Below, piece by piece: positions 52,614 through 60,856 of a stretch of DNA of 64,000 nt (the stretch's first letter is position 1; each line of letters opens with the position of its first letter). Below the pieces are notes generated by a model that was given only the letters and a program-made list of their open reading frames with translations, searched no databases and was not told the DNA's origin. Where the stretch lies: positions 256 to 64,255 of the forward strand of contig NZ_WMJX01000013.1 in assembly GCF_009711045.1 (NCBI RefSeq), read 5' to 3'. Position numbers and translations under genes: made by a program. Origin of the DNA: Myroides albus (lineage in GTDB: Bacteria > Bacteroidota > Bacteroidia > Flavobacteriales > Flavobacteriaceae).

Positions 52614-54062
52614 ATGACTATGAAAAATGAAAATATAGCTGTAGGATTAGACATTGGAACAACTAAGATTGTTGCAATGGTTGGAAAGAAAAACGAATAT
52701 GGCAAGCTTGAAATTCTTGGATTAGGGAAGGCAAAAAGCTTAGGTGTGAAAAGGGGTGTAGTTAATAATATTACACAGACGATACAATCTATTCAGCATG
52801 CAGTTAAAGAAGCAGAGGCAGAAGCAGAATGTAGAATTAAGAAAGTTGTAGTTGGTATTGCAGGACAACATATTCGCAGTATCCAGCACAGCGATTACAT
52901 AAGCCGTGAAAATCCTGATGAAGTAATAGGGGATAAAGACATTGAAAAGTTAATTGGACAGGTTCAGAAATTGAATATGTTACCTGGAGAAGAAATTATT
53001 CATGTATTACCTCAAGAATTTAAGATTGACGGAGAACCTGGAATTAAAGAACCAATAGGTATGTATGGAAGTAGATTGGAAGCTACTTTTCACGTGGTTG
53101 TTGGGCAGGCTGCTCTCATAAAGAACGCAGGAAGATGTATTAAAGATGCAGGATTAGAATTGTCAGGCATTACTTTAGAACCTTTGGCATCAGCTGAAGC
53201 TGTTTTGAGTCAAGAAGAGAAGGAGGCTGGTGTTGCTATTATTGATATAGGTGGTGGTACAACAGACTTGGCGATCTTTAAAGATGGAATAATTCGCCAT
53301 ACAGCTGTAGTTCCTTTCGGAGGGAACGTGATTACGGAAGATATCAAGGAAGGATGTTCTATCATTGAAAGACAAGCCGAGACATTGAAGGTTCGTTTTG
53401 GATCTGCTTGGCCGGGTGAAAATAAAGACAACGAGATTGTTTCTATTCCTGGTTTGAGAGGTAAAGAGCCAAAAGAGATTTCACTGAAGAATTTGTCTAA
53501 GATTATTCACGCTCGAGTGGATGAGATTATTCAATTGGTGTTTTCTGAAATTAAGACCTATGGATACGAAAACCCACAGAAGAAGTTAATTGCAGGAATT
53601 GTATTAACAGGTGGTGGTTCTGAATTGAAACATATAAAACAGTTAGTAGAATATATTACTGGAATAGATACTCGTATTGGTTATCCAAATGAGCATTTAG
53701 CGGGTGATTCAAGTCCTGAAATCTCAAGTCCATTATATGCAACAGCAGTGGGATTAGTGATGGAAAGTGATAAGAATCAAATAAAAGGAGCTGTTCCTTT
53801 TGAAGAGATTATAGCTTACGAAAAATTGCAAGAAGAAGAAAAGAAAATTATTGAACAGAAAGTTGTAGAGAATAACCCTATTTCACCATCAGTATCTGAA
53901 GAAGTGAAAAGTGAAAAAAGCGAACGCGTTCACATCAATTTAGAAAAAGATGAGGAAGTAGAAACTGAAAAAGAAGTTACAACAACTGTAGATAAATTTG
54001 AGAAAAGCTTTTTAGGTAGTTTTGTAAGAAAGATTAGAGATTATATTGAAAAGCAAGAATAA
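52614..54062 (+). CDS. ftsA: Cell division protein FtsA
   Basis: A 482-residue actin-like ATPase. Phosphate-1 motif VGLDIGTTKIVAMVG, phosphate-2 DIGGGTTDLAIFKDG, and adenosine motif LTGGGSELKHIKQL are present, as is the SHS2 (1C) domain. It is about 60 residues longer than E. coli FtsA: a Glu/Lys-rich linker precedes the C-terminal amphipathic helix (FLGSFVRKIRDYIEKQE) that binds the membrane. It tethers FtsZ to the inner membrane. Starts 3 nt after ftsQ. Confidence 0.97.
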   Translation: MTMKNENIAVGLDIGTTKIVAMVGKKNEYGKLEILGLGKAKSLGVKRGVVNNITQTIQSIQHAVKEAEAEAECRIKKVVVGIAGQHIRSIQHSDYISRENPDEVIGDKDIEKLIGQVQKLNMLPGEEIIHVLPQEFKIDGEPGIKEPIGMYGSRLEATFHVVVGQAALIKNAGRCIKDAGLELSGITLEPLASAEAVLSQEEKEAGVAIIDIGGGTTDLAIFKDGIIRHTAVVPFGGNVITEDIKEGCSIIERQAETLKVRFGSAWPGENKDNEIVSIPGLRGKEPKEISLKNLSKIIHARVDEIIQLVFSEIKTYGYENPQKKLIAGIVLTGGGSELKHIKQLVEYITGIDTRIGYPNEHLAGDSSPEISSPLYATAVGLVMESDKNQIKGAVPFEEIIAYEKLQEEEKKIIEQKVVENNPISPSVSEEVKSEKSERVHINLEKDEEVETEKEVTTTVDKFEKSFLGSFVRKIRDYIEKQE

Positions 54063-54075
54063 AAACGATACGTAT

Positions 54076-56190
54076 ATGGAGAATACAGATTTCGGAGGAA
54101 TAAAATTCGATTTACCAAAAAATCAATCGAATGTAATTAAGGTGATTGGTGTCGGAGGAGGTGGAAGTAACGCGATTAACCACATGTTTAAGCAAGGTAT
54201 TAAAGGTGTTGATTTTATCGTGTGTAATACTGATTCGCAAGCATTAGAGAATAGTCCCGTACCTAATAAAATTCAGTTAGGAGTTAATTTGACTGAAGGT
54301 CTTGGAGCGGGGGCAAATCCTGAAGTAGGGCAACAATCGGCTATAGAAAGTATTGAAGATATTGAGAAAATGCTTGATACCAACACAAAGATGGTATTTA
54401 TAACGGCAGGTATGGGTGGAGGTACTGGTACTGGTGCTGCTCCTGTAATCGCTCAATTATCGAAAGAAAGAGATATTTTGACTGTTGGGATTGTTACTAT
54501 TCCGTTTCAATTTGAAGGGAAAGTACGTCAAGAGCAGGCATTAAAAGGAGTTGAAAGGCTGCGTAAGCAAGTGGACTCTCTTGTGGTTATTAACAATAAT
54601 AAGTTACGTGAAGTTTATGGTAACTTAGGATTTAAAGCTGGCTTCTCCAAAGCAGATGAAGTATTATCTACTGCAGCACGTGGTATTGCAGAGGTAATTA
54701 CACATCACTATACTCAGAATATCGATTTAAAAGATGCTAAGACTGTTTTATCAGATAGTGGAACTGCTATTATGGGTTCTGCGACAGCTTCTGGTGATAG
54801 TAGAGCTAAGAACGCAATCGTCGATGCATTAGATTCTCCTTTGTTAAATGACAATAAAATTACAGGGGCTAAGAATGTTTTGCTTTTAATAGTTTCTGGA
54901 TCAAACGAAATTACTTTAGATGAAATAGGTGAAATTAACGATCATATCCAAACAGAGGCTGGTCATAATGCTAATATCATTATGGGAGTAGGTGAGGATG
55001 AAAGTCTTGGTGAAGCTATTTCTGTAACTATTATCGCGACTGGTTTCAATGTTGAACAACAAAAAACGATTGTTGCTTCTGGTGAGCCAAAAGTGATTGT
55101 TCATACTTTAGGAGATGAACAAACTTTAGTTCGTAATCTTTCAAGTAATTCAGTAACAGGTAATTTAGGTTTTTCTACTCCAGATCAACCATTGACTAAA
55201 ACTTCTGATAGTGCTGTGTCTCCAGCAGATGCTCCAGAAGAACGAAAAGTATTTACATTGGAAGCAGAGGATGAGTTTGAAAACGACTTTCTTTCTAATT
55301 CAACAGATATATCTGATGAACCAATAGTAGATCCAACTATTAGTGATGATGGAGGGCAGTTTGCTGTGAATTTTGAAAGCGTTGAGCCTAAAGCGCCAAT
55401 TCAAACTGAGACTTCTCCTGCTGCTAAAAACTTAGATGTTTTCTTTGAAATAGTTACTCCTCAAAAAGAGGTAACTCCAGAGGTAGTAAATAGCACACAA
55501 GAAACTAAGACTTTAAATAAAGCTAAAGACTTACGCGATATTAAAGTTGTGGATCCTGAATTTGTTATCGTAACTAAAAAAATTGATGATACTGTTCAAG
55601 TACCTACAGCTAAGGTTGCTCAAACAGTTGTTTACAATCTTGATGATAACACTAATGAGTTCAATAGCGAAACTACATTAGATATTCAAGATCAGATTGA
55701 TCATTCGACAACTGAAGACACTAAAGAGGAGTTTATTTATTTCTCACTTGAAGACTACACAGATAAAGAAGAGGAGTTAAAAACTGCGAAACCAAATGCA
55801 TCTAAGCACGCTGAAGATATTGCAGAAGGGTTCAAAGTTTCTATGAAGGAAAATGAAGATGAGGGGGTAGCTAATGTTGAATCTCCTGTAACAGCTGAGA
55901 ATGATGAGATTAACCCAATGGAAATGAGTATTGAAGAGTTTACGCTAAGAAGTCGTTCTGCTGAACGCAGAAAGAAAATGCGTGACTTTAACTACAAATT
56001 TAATAGTGGAACAGCAACTAATAGTCAGATCAATGACTTGGAATCAGAACCAGCTTACAAGAGAACTGGTGTAAATCTAAATGAGGTAGATGATTCTTCA
56101 CAAAAGTCAAGAACATCAATTAGTTTAGATAGTAATAACGATAGTAAACTGCGTTCTAACAATTCTTTCTTACACGACAATGTAGATTAG
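54076..56190 (+). CDS. ftsZ: Cell division protein FtsZ with very long C-terminal region
   Basis: A 704-residue FtsZ. The start MENTDFGGIKFDLPK at 54076 is the usual Flavobacteriia N-terminus; an upstream in-frame codon at 54046 would lie inside ftsA and is rejected. The GTPase part (about 25-350) has GVGGGGSNAI, the tubulin signature GGGTGTG (114-120) and NIDLKDAKT (T7 loop). The remaining 350 or so residues are acidic, Thr/Ser-rich and probably disordered, with a few short conserved-looking blocks (MSIEEFTLRSRSAERRKKMRDFN). E. coli FtsZ is 383 residues. The usual C-terminal FtsA-binding peptide is not obvious. Confidence 0.96.
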   Translation: MENTDFGGIKFDLPKNQSNVIKVIGVGGGGSNAINHMFKQGIKGVDFIVCNTDSQALENSPVPNKIQLGVNLTEGLGAGANPEVGQQSAIESIEDIEKMLDTNTKMVFITAGMGGGTGTGAAPVIAQLSKERDILTVGIVTIPFQFEGKVRQEQALKGVERLRKQVDSLVVINNNKLREVYGNLGFKAGFSKADEVLSTAARGIAEVITHHYTQNIDLKDAKTVLSDSGTAIMGSATASGDSRAKNAIVDALDSPLLNDNKITGAKNVLLLIVSGSNEITLDEIGEINDHIQTEAGHNANIIMGVGEDESLGEAISVTIIATGFNVEQQKTIVASGEPKVIVHTLGDEQTLVRNLSSNSVTGNLGFSTPDQPLTKTSDSAVSPADAPEERKVFTLEAEDEFENDFLSNSTDISDEPIVDPTISDDGGQFAVNFESVEPKAPIQTETSPAAKNLDVFFEIVTPQKEVTPEVVNSTQETKTLNKAKDLRDIKVVDPEFVIVTKKIDDTVQVPTAKVAQTVVYNLDDNTNEFNSETTLDIQDQIDHSTTEDTKEEFIYFSLEDYTDKEEELKTAKPNASKHAEDIAEGFKVSMKENEDEGVANVESPVTAENDEINPMEMSIEEFTLRSRSAERRKKMRDFNYKFNSGTATNSQINDLESEPAYKRTGVNLNEVDDSSQKSRTSISLDSNNDSKLRSNNSFLHDNVD

Positions 56191-56221
56191 CAATTGTATA
56201 GCGTACTTATAGGTTATAGAT

Positions 56222-56257
56222 AAAAGCCAGAAAAGATATATTTTTTCTGGCTTTTTC
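56222..56257 (+). terminator. Terminator at the end of the dcw cluster
   Basis: AAAAGCCAGAAAA / TTTTCTGGCTTTT stem, T-run included. It separates ftsZ from yqeY. Confidence 0.85.
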
Positions 56258-56258
56258 T

Positions 56259-56266
56259 TATATTTG
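56259..56266 (+). promoter_or_regulatory. -7 box of yqeY
   Basis: TATATTTG directly after the ftsZ terminator, 23 nt before the yqeY ATG. Confidence 0.6.
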
Positions 56267-56289
56267 CAACAATCAAAAACAGATATGAT

Positions 56290-56742
56290 ATGAGTTTACA
56301 GTCAAATGTAATGGACGCAATGAAGAGTGCAATGAAGTCTAAAGATACTTTAGCCTTGGAGGCACTTAGAGCGATTAAGTCTGAGTTATTATTAGCCCAA
56401 ACTCAATCAGGTAGTAAAGAAGAACTAACAGAGGAAGAAGAAATCAAAATACTTCAAAAGTTAGTGAAACAAAGAAAAGACAGTGCTAATATTTACCAAG
56501 AGCAAGGTCGTGAAGATTTGGTTCAACCAGAGTTAGATCAAGCAAAAGTAATCGAGGCATTCTTACCTGAACAGTTGTCAGAGGAGGAAGTGAGAAGTGC
56601 TATTGAAAAAATAGTTTCAGAAGGTTCTTTTTCTGGAATGGGTTCAATGGGACAGGTTATGGGGTTAGCATCAAAAGCTTTAGCTGGTAAAGCTGACGGT
56701 AAAACGATCTCAAGTATTGTAAAAGCTATTTTATCTAAATAA
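56290..56742 (+). CDS. yqeY: GatB/YqeY domain protein
   Basis: A 150-residue stand-alone YqeY protein. The helical GatB-C-terminal-like domain is recognisable from MDAMKSAMKSKDTLALEALRAIKSEL, ILQKLVKQRKDSANIYQEQGREDL and the C-terminal GMGSMGQVMGLASKALAGKADGKTISSIVK. The domain binds tRNA in GatB; the free protein has an unclear role, possibly in tRNA-dependent amidation or tRNA quality control. It commonly follows ftsZ in Flavobacteriia. tRNA-Arg lies 15 nt downstream and may be co-transcribed. Confidence 0.93.
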   Translation: MSLQSNVMDAMKSAMKSKDTLALEALRAIKSELLLAQTQSGSKEELTEEEEIKILQKLVKQRKDSANIYQEQGREDLVQPELDQAKVIEAFLPEQLSEEEVRSAIEKIVSEGSFSGMGSMGQVMGLASKALAGKADGKTISSIVKAILSK

Positions 56743-56757
56743 AATTATAATAGGTAT

Positions 56758-56831
56758 GTCCGTGTAGTTCAACTGGATAGAATATCAGATTTCGGCTCTG
56801 AGGGTTGGGGGTTCGAACCCCTCCGCGGACG
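56758..56831 (+). tRNA. tRNA-Arg (TCG)
   Basis: Acceptor GTCCGTG pairs with CGCGGAC. The anticodon stem TCAGA/TCTGA encloses TTTCGGC, so the anticodon is TCG (reads CGA). T-arm GGGGGTTCGAACCCCTC. CCA is not encoded. Confidence 0.95.
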
Positions 56832-56930
56832 CTATGTATTGGCAAAAGTATTTGTCAAGTACTAAATAACACAACCTATTGTGTACTTAACTTCTGTTCA
56901 AATGCACGAGGAATGAAATAGATTGAATTA

Positions 56931-56968
56931 AGGTGGCTACCAGTTTTGGTAGCTACCTTTTTTTTGGT
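56931..56968 (+). terminator. Terminator after tRNA-Arg
   Basis: AGGTGGCTACCA / TGGTAGCTACCT with one G-U pair and a 4-nt loop, then eight T. Confidence 0.85.
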
Positions 56969-57029
56969 CTTTCGATATGATGTTACTAAAGTTTAATGTG
57001 TTAATAGATAGTTAAATAAAAATAAAGCG

Positions 57030-57037
57030 TAGCTTTG
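57030..57037 (+). promoter_or_regulatory. -7 box of lipoprotein gene
   Basis: TAGCTTTG, 51 nt before the ATG at 57089. Confidence 0.5.
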
Positions 57038-57088
57038 AGGAATATAAAGTTAGTAGTGCTTTATTAACTAATTTAATTAAAAAATAAT

Positions 57089-57799
57089 ATGAAAAAAGTA
57101 ATGATTCTTGTTATGTCAGTTTCTTTTCTATTTACTGCTTGTAGTAGCGATGATAAAGGAAGTGATAGTGAAACTAATGGTGGAACAGAAGGAGGAGTAA
57201 ATGTGAAATCTTATGGGACTTTCACGGTTCATACAAAAGTTGACGATGTAGATAAAAAGTTAGTGTATTGGAATTATCTTCCAGTTACTGGCTATGATAA
57301 AGTGAATGGTACTATTAAAGGTGTTCATATGGAAATGTGGGATGTGAATTATGGTGATACTAAAGAAAATTACGATAAAATTGACGAAGAACGCACTAAA
57401 GTATACGGTGAGTTGAAAGGAGGAAGTCTTTTAATTGCATTGAATAATGTAGAAGAAGGGCTTTATACTATTACAAATCGCTTTGGTCATTTTCCTAAGG
57501 ATGTAAAAGACGGAGGAAGAAGATTAGCTATAATATCAGTTAATTTGGGTATAGAAAATGAAAAAAGACAGTCTAGTGATTATAATGATGCTGTGTATGA
57601 ACACGTGGACGAAGGCTTCTATGTGGATGCAGTTAAAGTAGTAAAAGATAAAGAAGGTGCATTTCACTTTGATTTGTTGAAACCAATTCCTTTAGTGTTT
57701 AAAGAAGGTAAGCATGGAAGAGGAAATCCTAATGCTCCAAGGAGCATATCTGTGACAATAGAAGATGGTCACTCGCATGTTATTGAAGATTGGAATTAG
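57089..57799 (+). CDS. Hypothetical lipoprotein
   Basis: A 236-residue lipoprotein. MKKVMILVMSVSFLFTACSSDDKG has lipobox FTAC (C18) with an acidic export signal. A Ser/Gly/Asn/Glu-rich linker follows. The body is beta-rich (YGTFTVHTKVDDVDKKLVYWNYLPVTGY) with conserved-looking aromatic residues. The C-terminus contains several His residues (GKHGRGNPNAP, EDGHSHVIEDWN). No named family. It may bind a metal or small ligand, but this is speculation from composition. Monocistronic, with a very strong terminator after it. Confidence 0.75.
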   Translation: MKKVMILVMSVSFLFTACSSDDKGSDSETNGGTEGGVNVKSYGTFTVHTKVDDVDKKLVYWNYLPVTGYDKVNGTIKGVHMEMWDVNYGDTKENYDKIDEERTKVYGELKGGSLLIALNNVEEGLYTITNRFGHFPKDVKDGGRRLAIISVNLGIENEKRQSSDYNDAVYEHVDEGFYVDAVKVVKDKEGAFHFDLLKPIPLVFKEGKHGRGNPNAPRSISVTIEDGHSHVIEDWN

Positions 57800-57827
57800 T
57801 ATTCATTTAATTTCAAAAGTTTATTGT

Positions 57828-57872
57828 AAAAAAGACCGAACTCAAGTATTTTACTTGAGTTCGGTCTTTTTT
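57828..57872 (+). terminator. Strong terminator
   Basis: AAGACCGAACTCAAGTA / TACTTGAGTTCGGTCTT near-perfect stem of about 20 bp with a 3-nt loop, A-run before and T-run after. Confidence 0.92.
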
Positions 57873-58238
57873 ATGACACTGTACTGAGTTGTTTATTGTT
57901 TTGGGATTTACTTTTATTACAGTTTAGGTGTAGTCATTTTATGGCTAAATTCTCAGCAGGTTTGTTGAAGAACTATTCATATCTTTCAAATTTTAAAGTT
58001 AATGCTAAATGCGAATGAAAGATTATTATCGGTGGTTTTAACTCTTAAATTATACTCTATACTTGTGAAATTGTTTTTTTTTACTTTAGAATTAGGACAT
58101 TTTGAATACGAAGTATAGTTCTTATGTACCTTGAATATAGTGGATTTAGAGTGTTTTAAGTGAAGATTTTGCCTTAATGGATAAAGTAAAAAATCCCATT
58201 TACTGATAAAAATCATGTTTTATGCTTTTTAGTCAACT
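57873..58238. other. Gene-free stretch, nothing recognised
   Basis: About 366 bases with scattered stops in all frames. No repeat, tRNA or convincing hairpin array seen. A 76-codon minus-strand ORF (57986-58216) has no family features and is considered spurious. Confidence 0.5.
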
Positions 58239-58246
58239 TATCTTTG
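58239..58246 (+). promoter_or_regulatory. -7 box of CBS gene
   Basis: TATCTTTG, 26 nt before the ATG at 58273, with GTTT about 18 nt upstream. Confidence 0.6.
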
Positions 58247-58272
58247 TAGTAGAAAGTTAATTAGATAGTGGT

Positions 58273-58692
58273 ATGAGACAAAGAGTTCCAGTTTCGTCAA
58301 TTATGACTTCAACTATTGTTAGCTTGAATTTGACGGATTCATTAACAGATGCTGAGAAGTTATTTAAAATGCACAAGATTCGTCACTTACCTGTAGTTTC
58401 AGGTCATAAGTTGGTAGGGATATTAAGTTATACAGATTTATTGAAAATCAGTTTAGCTGATACGGATGAAGATGATAATATCGTGGATACAACCGTTTAT
58501 AATATGTTTACATTAGAACAGGTTATGGTAAAGAATGTTACTACGATACAGGCAGATGACAATATAAAGGATGCTGCTGAAATATTAGTTAAAAAAGATT
58601 TTCGAGCATTACCTGTTTTAGATGGGCAGGTACTTGTAGGAATGTTAACTACAACGGATTTGATAAAGTATCTTTTGAATCAATACGATTAG
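58273..58692 (+). CDS. Two-CBS-domain protein
   Basis: A 139-residue protein consisting of a Bateman pair. CBS1 starts VSSIMTSTIVSLNLTDSLTDAEKLFKMHKIRHLPVV and ends GILSYTDLLKI. CBS2 is VMVKNVTTIQADDNIKDAAEILVKKDFRALPVLDGQVLVGMLTTTDLIKYLL. Such stand-alone pairs bind adenosyl nucleotides and regulate partner enzymes or channels. The partner is unknown. Monocistronic, between a gene-free stretch and a terminator. Confidence 0.92.
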   Translation: MRQRVPVSSIMTSTIVSLNLTDSLTDAEKLFKMHKIRHLPVVSGHKLVGILSYTDLLKISLADTDEDDNIVDTTVYNMFTLEQVMVKNVTTIQADDNIKDAAEILVKKDFRALPVLDGQVLVGMLTTTDLIKYLLNQYD

Positions 58693-58768
58693 AAAGAATT
58701 GCTATAAAAAGAAAATTGATTTTGTGGTTTGTGAGTTTGGCTACAAAATTACATATTGTTGTTTGAGG

Positions 58769-58800
58769 AAAGCACTAGTGTTCAGCATTAGTGCTTTTTT
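58769..58800 (+). terminator. Terminator after CBS gene
   Basis: AAAGCACTA / TAGTGCTTT stem with an 11-nt loop that can partly pair, followed by six T. Confidence 0.75.
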
Positions 58801-59317
58801 ATTTTGCATATAGATAGCGCTTTGGGAATAGCATCTTTGTTGAGTAGAATAGTGGTCTTGCTGTATAGATGTCTATATAAGTGAAGTATTTTTATAAATC
58901 TATAGCAGAAGTGTTTTTTATCCAAAAGATTCAAATAGTTTGTAAGGACGAGGATTAAAACCTCATGCATCACTGAAAGGGATAAGAATGTTTTTGTTTT
59001 TACATTAAGAGTCCGATTTGGAGCTATATCGCAACTATATGTGTGGTAATAAATATATAGCACTTGAATATATGAGTATCGTATAAAGCGAAATAACAAT
59101 GTGTAAATGGTGCTTTAGGAATGTAATTAATATGAGTGAGTAAGTAATGCTATCACTATTTCTCTGTTTTTTTGTAAATAATCTTAATGTCTGAGATTAT
59201 TAATCTTTACATACACTTGCTTAGCATTTGTAGATCATTTCAATAAAAGTGCTTACTCCTTCTTGTCGATTTTAAGACTTTAGAAATGGTTAAGCGCTTG
59301 CAAAACACTTAGATTCG
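58801..59317. other. Gene-free stretch, nothing recognised
   Basis: About 517 bases without a supportable gene. A 103-codon minus-strand ORF (58788-59099) starts in low-complexity Tyr/Ile-rich sequence and shows no family motif. It is treated as spurious. Confidence 0.45.
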
Positions 59318-59425
59318 TTGGACTTTCTTGCTGTTTTCTTCGTGTATCCTTGGGGTTTTATCTGCAAAAAGGCGTGTTTCTCGAAGAAAACCCTTAGCAA
59401 ACTGCCAGAAATCCCAAAGGAAGTA
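59318..59425. repeat. Intergenic palindromic repeat, copy 3
   Basis: Shares ACTTTCTT, GGGGTTTTAT, AAAAGGCGT and CGAAGAAAACCC at the same spacing as copy 2 without gaps. GTTTTCTTCG / CGAAGAAAAC is perfectly complementary inside it. Confidence 0.65.
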
Positions 59426-59806
59426 CGATCAAGATTGTACTGATTTTAACTTCATGCACAAAATAAATGTAGTTATTTTTGATCTCTAAGTTTTTCATGT
59501 CGCATCCATAGAGGCTCTATTAAAGGATGTGATTTTGTTGTTTTAAGAGATGATTAAATAGGATATTACCTTATCTAATTTTGCTTTATTTTAAAACGAC
59601 ATTAATACTTTTTGCCTTCTCTCAAGTTTTGAAGCCGATGTGGTTTTTTGAAGTACTTGTTTTAACTTATGGTAGATATTTGAGATTTTAACAAGAATGT
59701 AATGCTAATTGTACTTATAATTTAAAATGAAAAGAATGACAGGTATACAATGGTGTACAATGAGTTATATTTCGTAATTTAGTGTCTTTGTATTAAAATT
59801 GCGTAT
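59426..59806. other. Gene-free stretch before the GAF gene
   Basis: About 380 bases. The only pattern seen is a pair GTATACAATG and GTGTACAATG at about 59742-59761, just upstream of the likely promoter of the next gene. No ORF of note. Confidence 0.4.
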
Positions 59807-60268
59807 ATGACTAGTGATTATGTCGCCTTATTAAATAGGTCAAAAGTAATATTAGAAAGGAAAGATATTACGAGAAATCAAATACTTCAAGAAATATGTG
59901 AATTGTTATATGATTCTATTTCTTATTACGATTGGGTAGGTTATTATTTTGCTGATCATTCAACTGATTTATTACACTTAGGACCGTTTATTGGAGAGCC
60001 AACAGAGCATACTGTAATTCCATTTGGAAAGGGGATTTGTGGTCAAGTTGCCCTAAGTAATGAAACTTTTGTCGTTGATGATGTTACAGCTCAATCTAAT
60101 TATATTGCATGTAGTTTGACGGTAAAGTCTGAAATCGTTGTTCCTATATTTGTGCAGGGTATTAATATAGGTCAGATAGATATTGATTCTCATACCTTGA
60201 ACGCATTTACGAATGAAGATAAAAGCTTTTTAGAAGCTTTAAACAAAGAAGTAGCCAAATTGTATTAG
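59807..60268 (+). CDS. GAF-domain free methionine-(R)-sulfoxide reductase
   Basis: A 153-residue single GAF domain of the fRMsr type. DWVGYYFAD..T..LHLGPFIGEP and FGKGICGQVALSNETFVVDDV give C78. SNYIACSLTVKSEIVVPIF gives C102, the position of the catalytic cysteine in the family; GQIDIDSHTLNAF is the usual ending. It reduces free methionine-R-sulfoxide with thioredoxin. E. coli has a third cysteine in this region that I do not see here. Monocistronic. Confidence 0.85.
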   Translation: MTSDYVALLNRSKVILERKDITRNQILQEICELLYDSISYYDWVGYYFADHSTDLLHLGPFIGEPTEHTVIPFGKGICGQVALSNETFVVDDVTAQSNYIACSLTVKSEIVVPIFVQGINIGQIDIDSHTLNAFTNEDKSFLEALNKEVAKLY

Positions 60269-60348
60269 AGCTCTTTTTTATAATGTTGTTGTTTTGTTCT
60301 TTGAAATAAAAAATATGATTTTTAATGGTGTTTTCTCGAAAATAAAAT

Positions 60349-60356
60349 TACCTTTG
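60349..60356 (+). promoter_or_regulatory. -7 box of rpsO
   Basis: TACCTTTG, 57 nt before the rpsO ATG. Confidence 0.6.
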
Positions 60357-60413
60357 CACCAAATTATAGATAGACTATAATTGCCGCATAAAAATCATTT
60401 AAAAAATATTGGC

Positions 60414-60683
60414 ATGTATTTAACAAAAGAGAAAAAAGCTGAGATCTTCGCTAAACACGGAGGAAAAGCTGTAAACACTGGATCTGCTGAAGGACAAATT
60501 GCTTTGTTCACTTACAGAATCTCTCACTTAACTGAGCACTTAAAAAGAAATCGTAAAGATTACAACACTGAGCGTTCATTAGTTCTTTTAGTAGGTAAAA
60601 GAAGAAGACTTCTTGACTATTTAAAGAATACTGAGATCAACAGATACCGTGAGATCATTAAGGAATTGAATATTAGAAAATAA
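60414..60683 (+). CDS. rpsO: 30S ribosomal protein uS15
   Basis: An 89-residue protein starting [17 protein letters not shown] at 60414. An upstream in-frame TTG (60381) is rejected because the family starts here. It has the four-helix S15 fold: [48 protein letters not shown] contains the H..(H)..D...(R/S)...L...V..R..LL.YL signature for 16S h20-h22 binding. It is followed by pnp, the conserved rpsO-pnp pair, with a hairpin between. Confidence 0.96.
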   Translation: MYLTKEKKAEIFAKHGGKAVNTGSAEGQIALFTYRISHLTEHLKRNRKDYNTERSLVLLVGKRRRLLDYLKNTEINRYREIIKELNIRK

Positions 60684-60692
60684 TCAATTGAG

Positions 60693-60720
60693 AAGAGGTG
60701 CCCTTGTGCGCCTCTTTTTC
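60693..60720 (+). terminator. Terminator or attenuating hairpin after rpsO
   Basis: AAGAGGTGC / GCGCCTCTT stem with one G-U pair and a 6-nt loop, then TTTTCTTTTTT. Partial read-through into pnp is likely. Confidence 0.8.
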
Positions 60721-60759
60721 TTTTTTAGCCTTTTAGCAGAAAAAGTCTGGTTTTTCATT

Positions 60760-60838
60760 GGGTTTCATACAACTACACAACACAACAACACAACACACAC
60801 AGAATTATTAATGTCTCTCTTCGGAGAGACAGAAACCC
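60760..60838 (+). promoter_or_regulatory. Structured 5' leader of pnp
   Basis: GGGTTTC at 60760-60766 pairs with GAAACCC at 60832-60838. They enclose a G-free ACA/CAC-rich single strand and a perfect hairpin GTCTCTC-TTCG-GAGAGAC (60813-60830) with a stable UUCG loop, ending 19 nt before the pnp ATG. In E. coli, pnp mRNA carries leader stem-loops through which PNPase represses itself after RNase III cutting. A similar role here is an inference. Confidence 0.6.
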
Positions 60839-60856
60839 TAAAGTATTTATTATTAT

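Noticed and set aside
58788..59099. 103-codon minus-strand ORF rich in Tyr, Ile and Leu
   Set aside because: It starts in AT-rich non-coding sequence, overlaps a terminator, has no motif, and has no promoter or ribosome-binding context.
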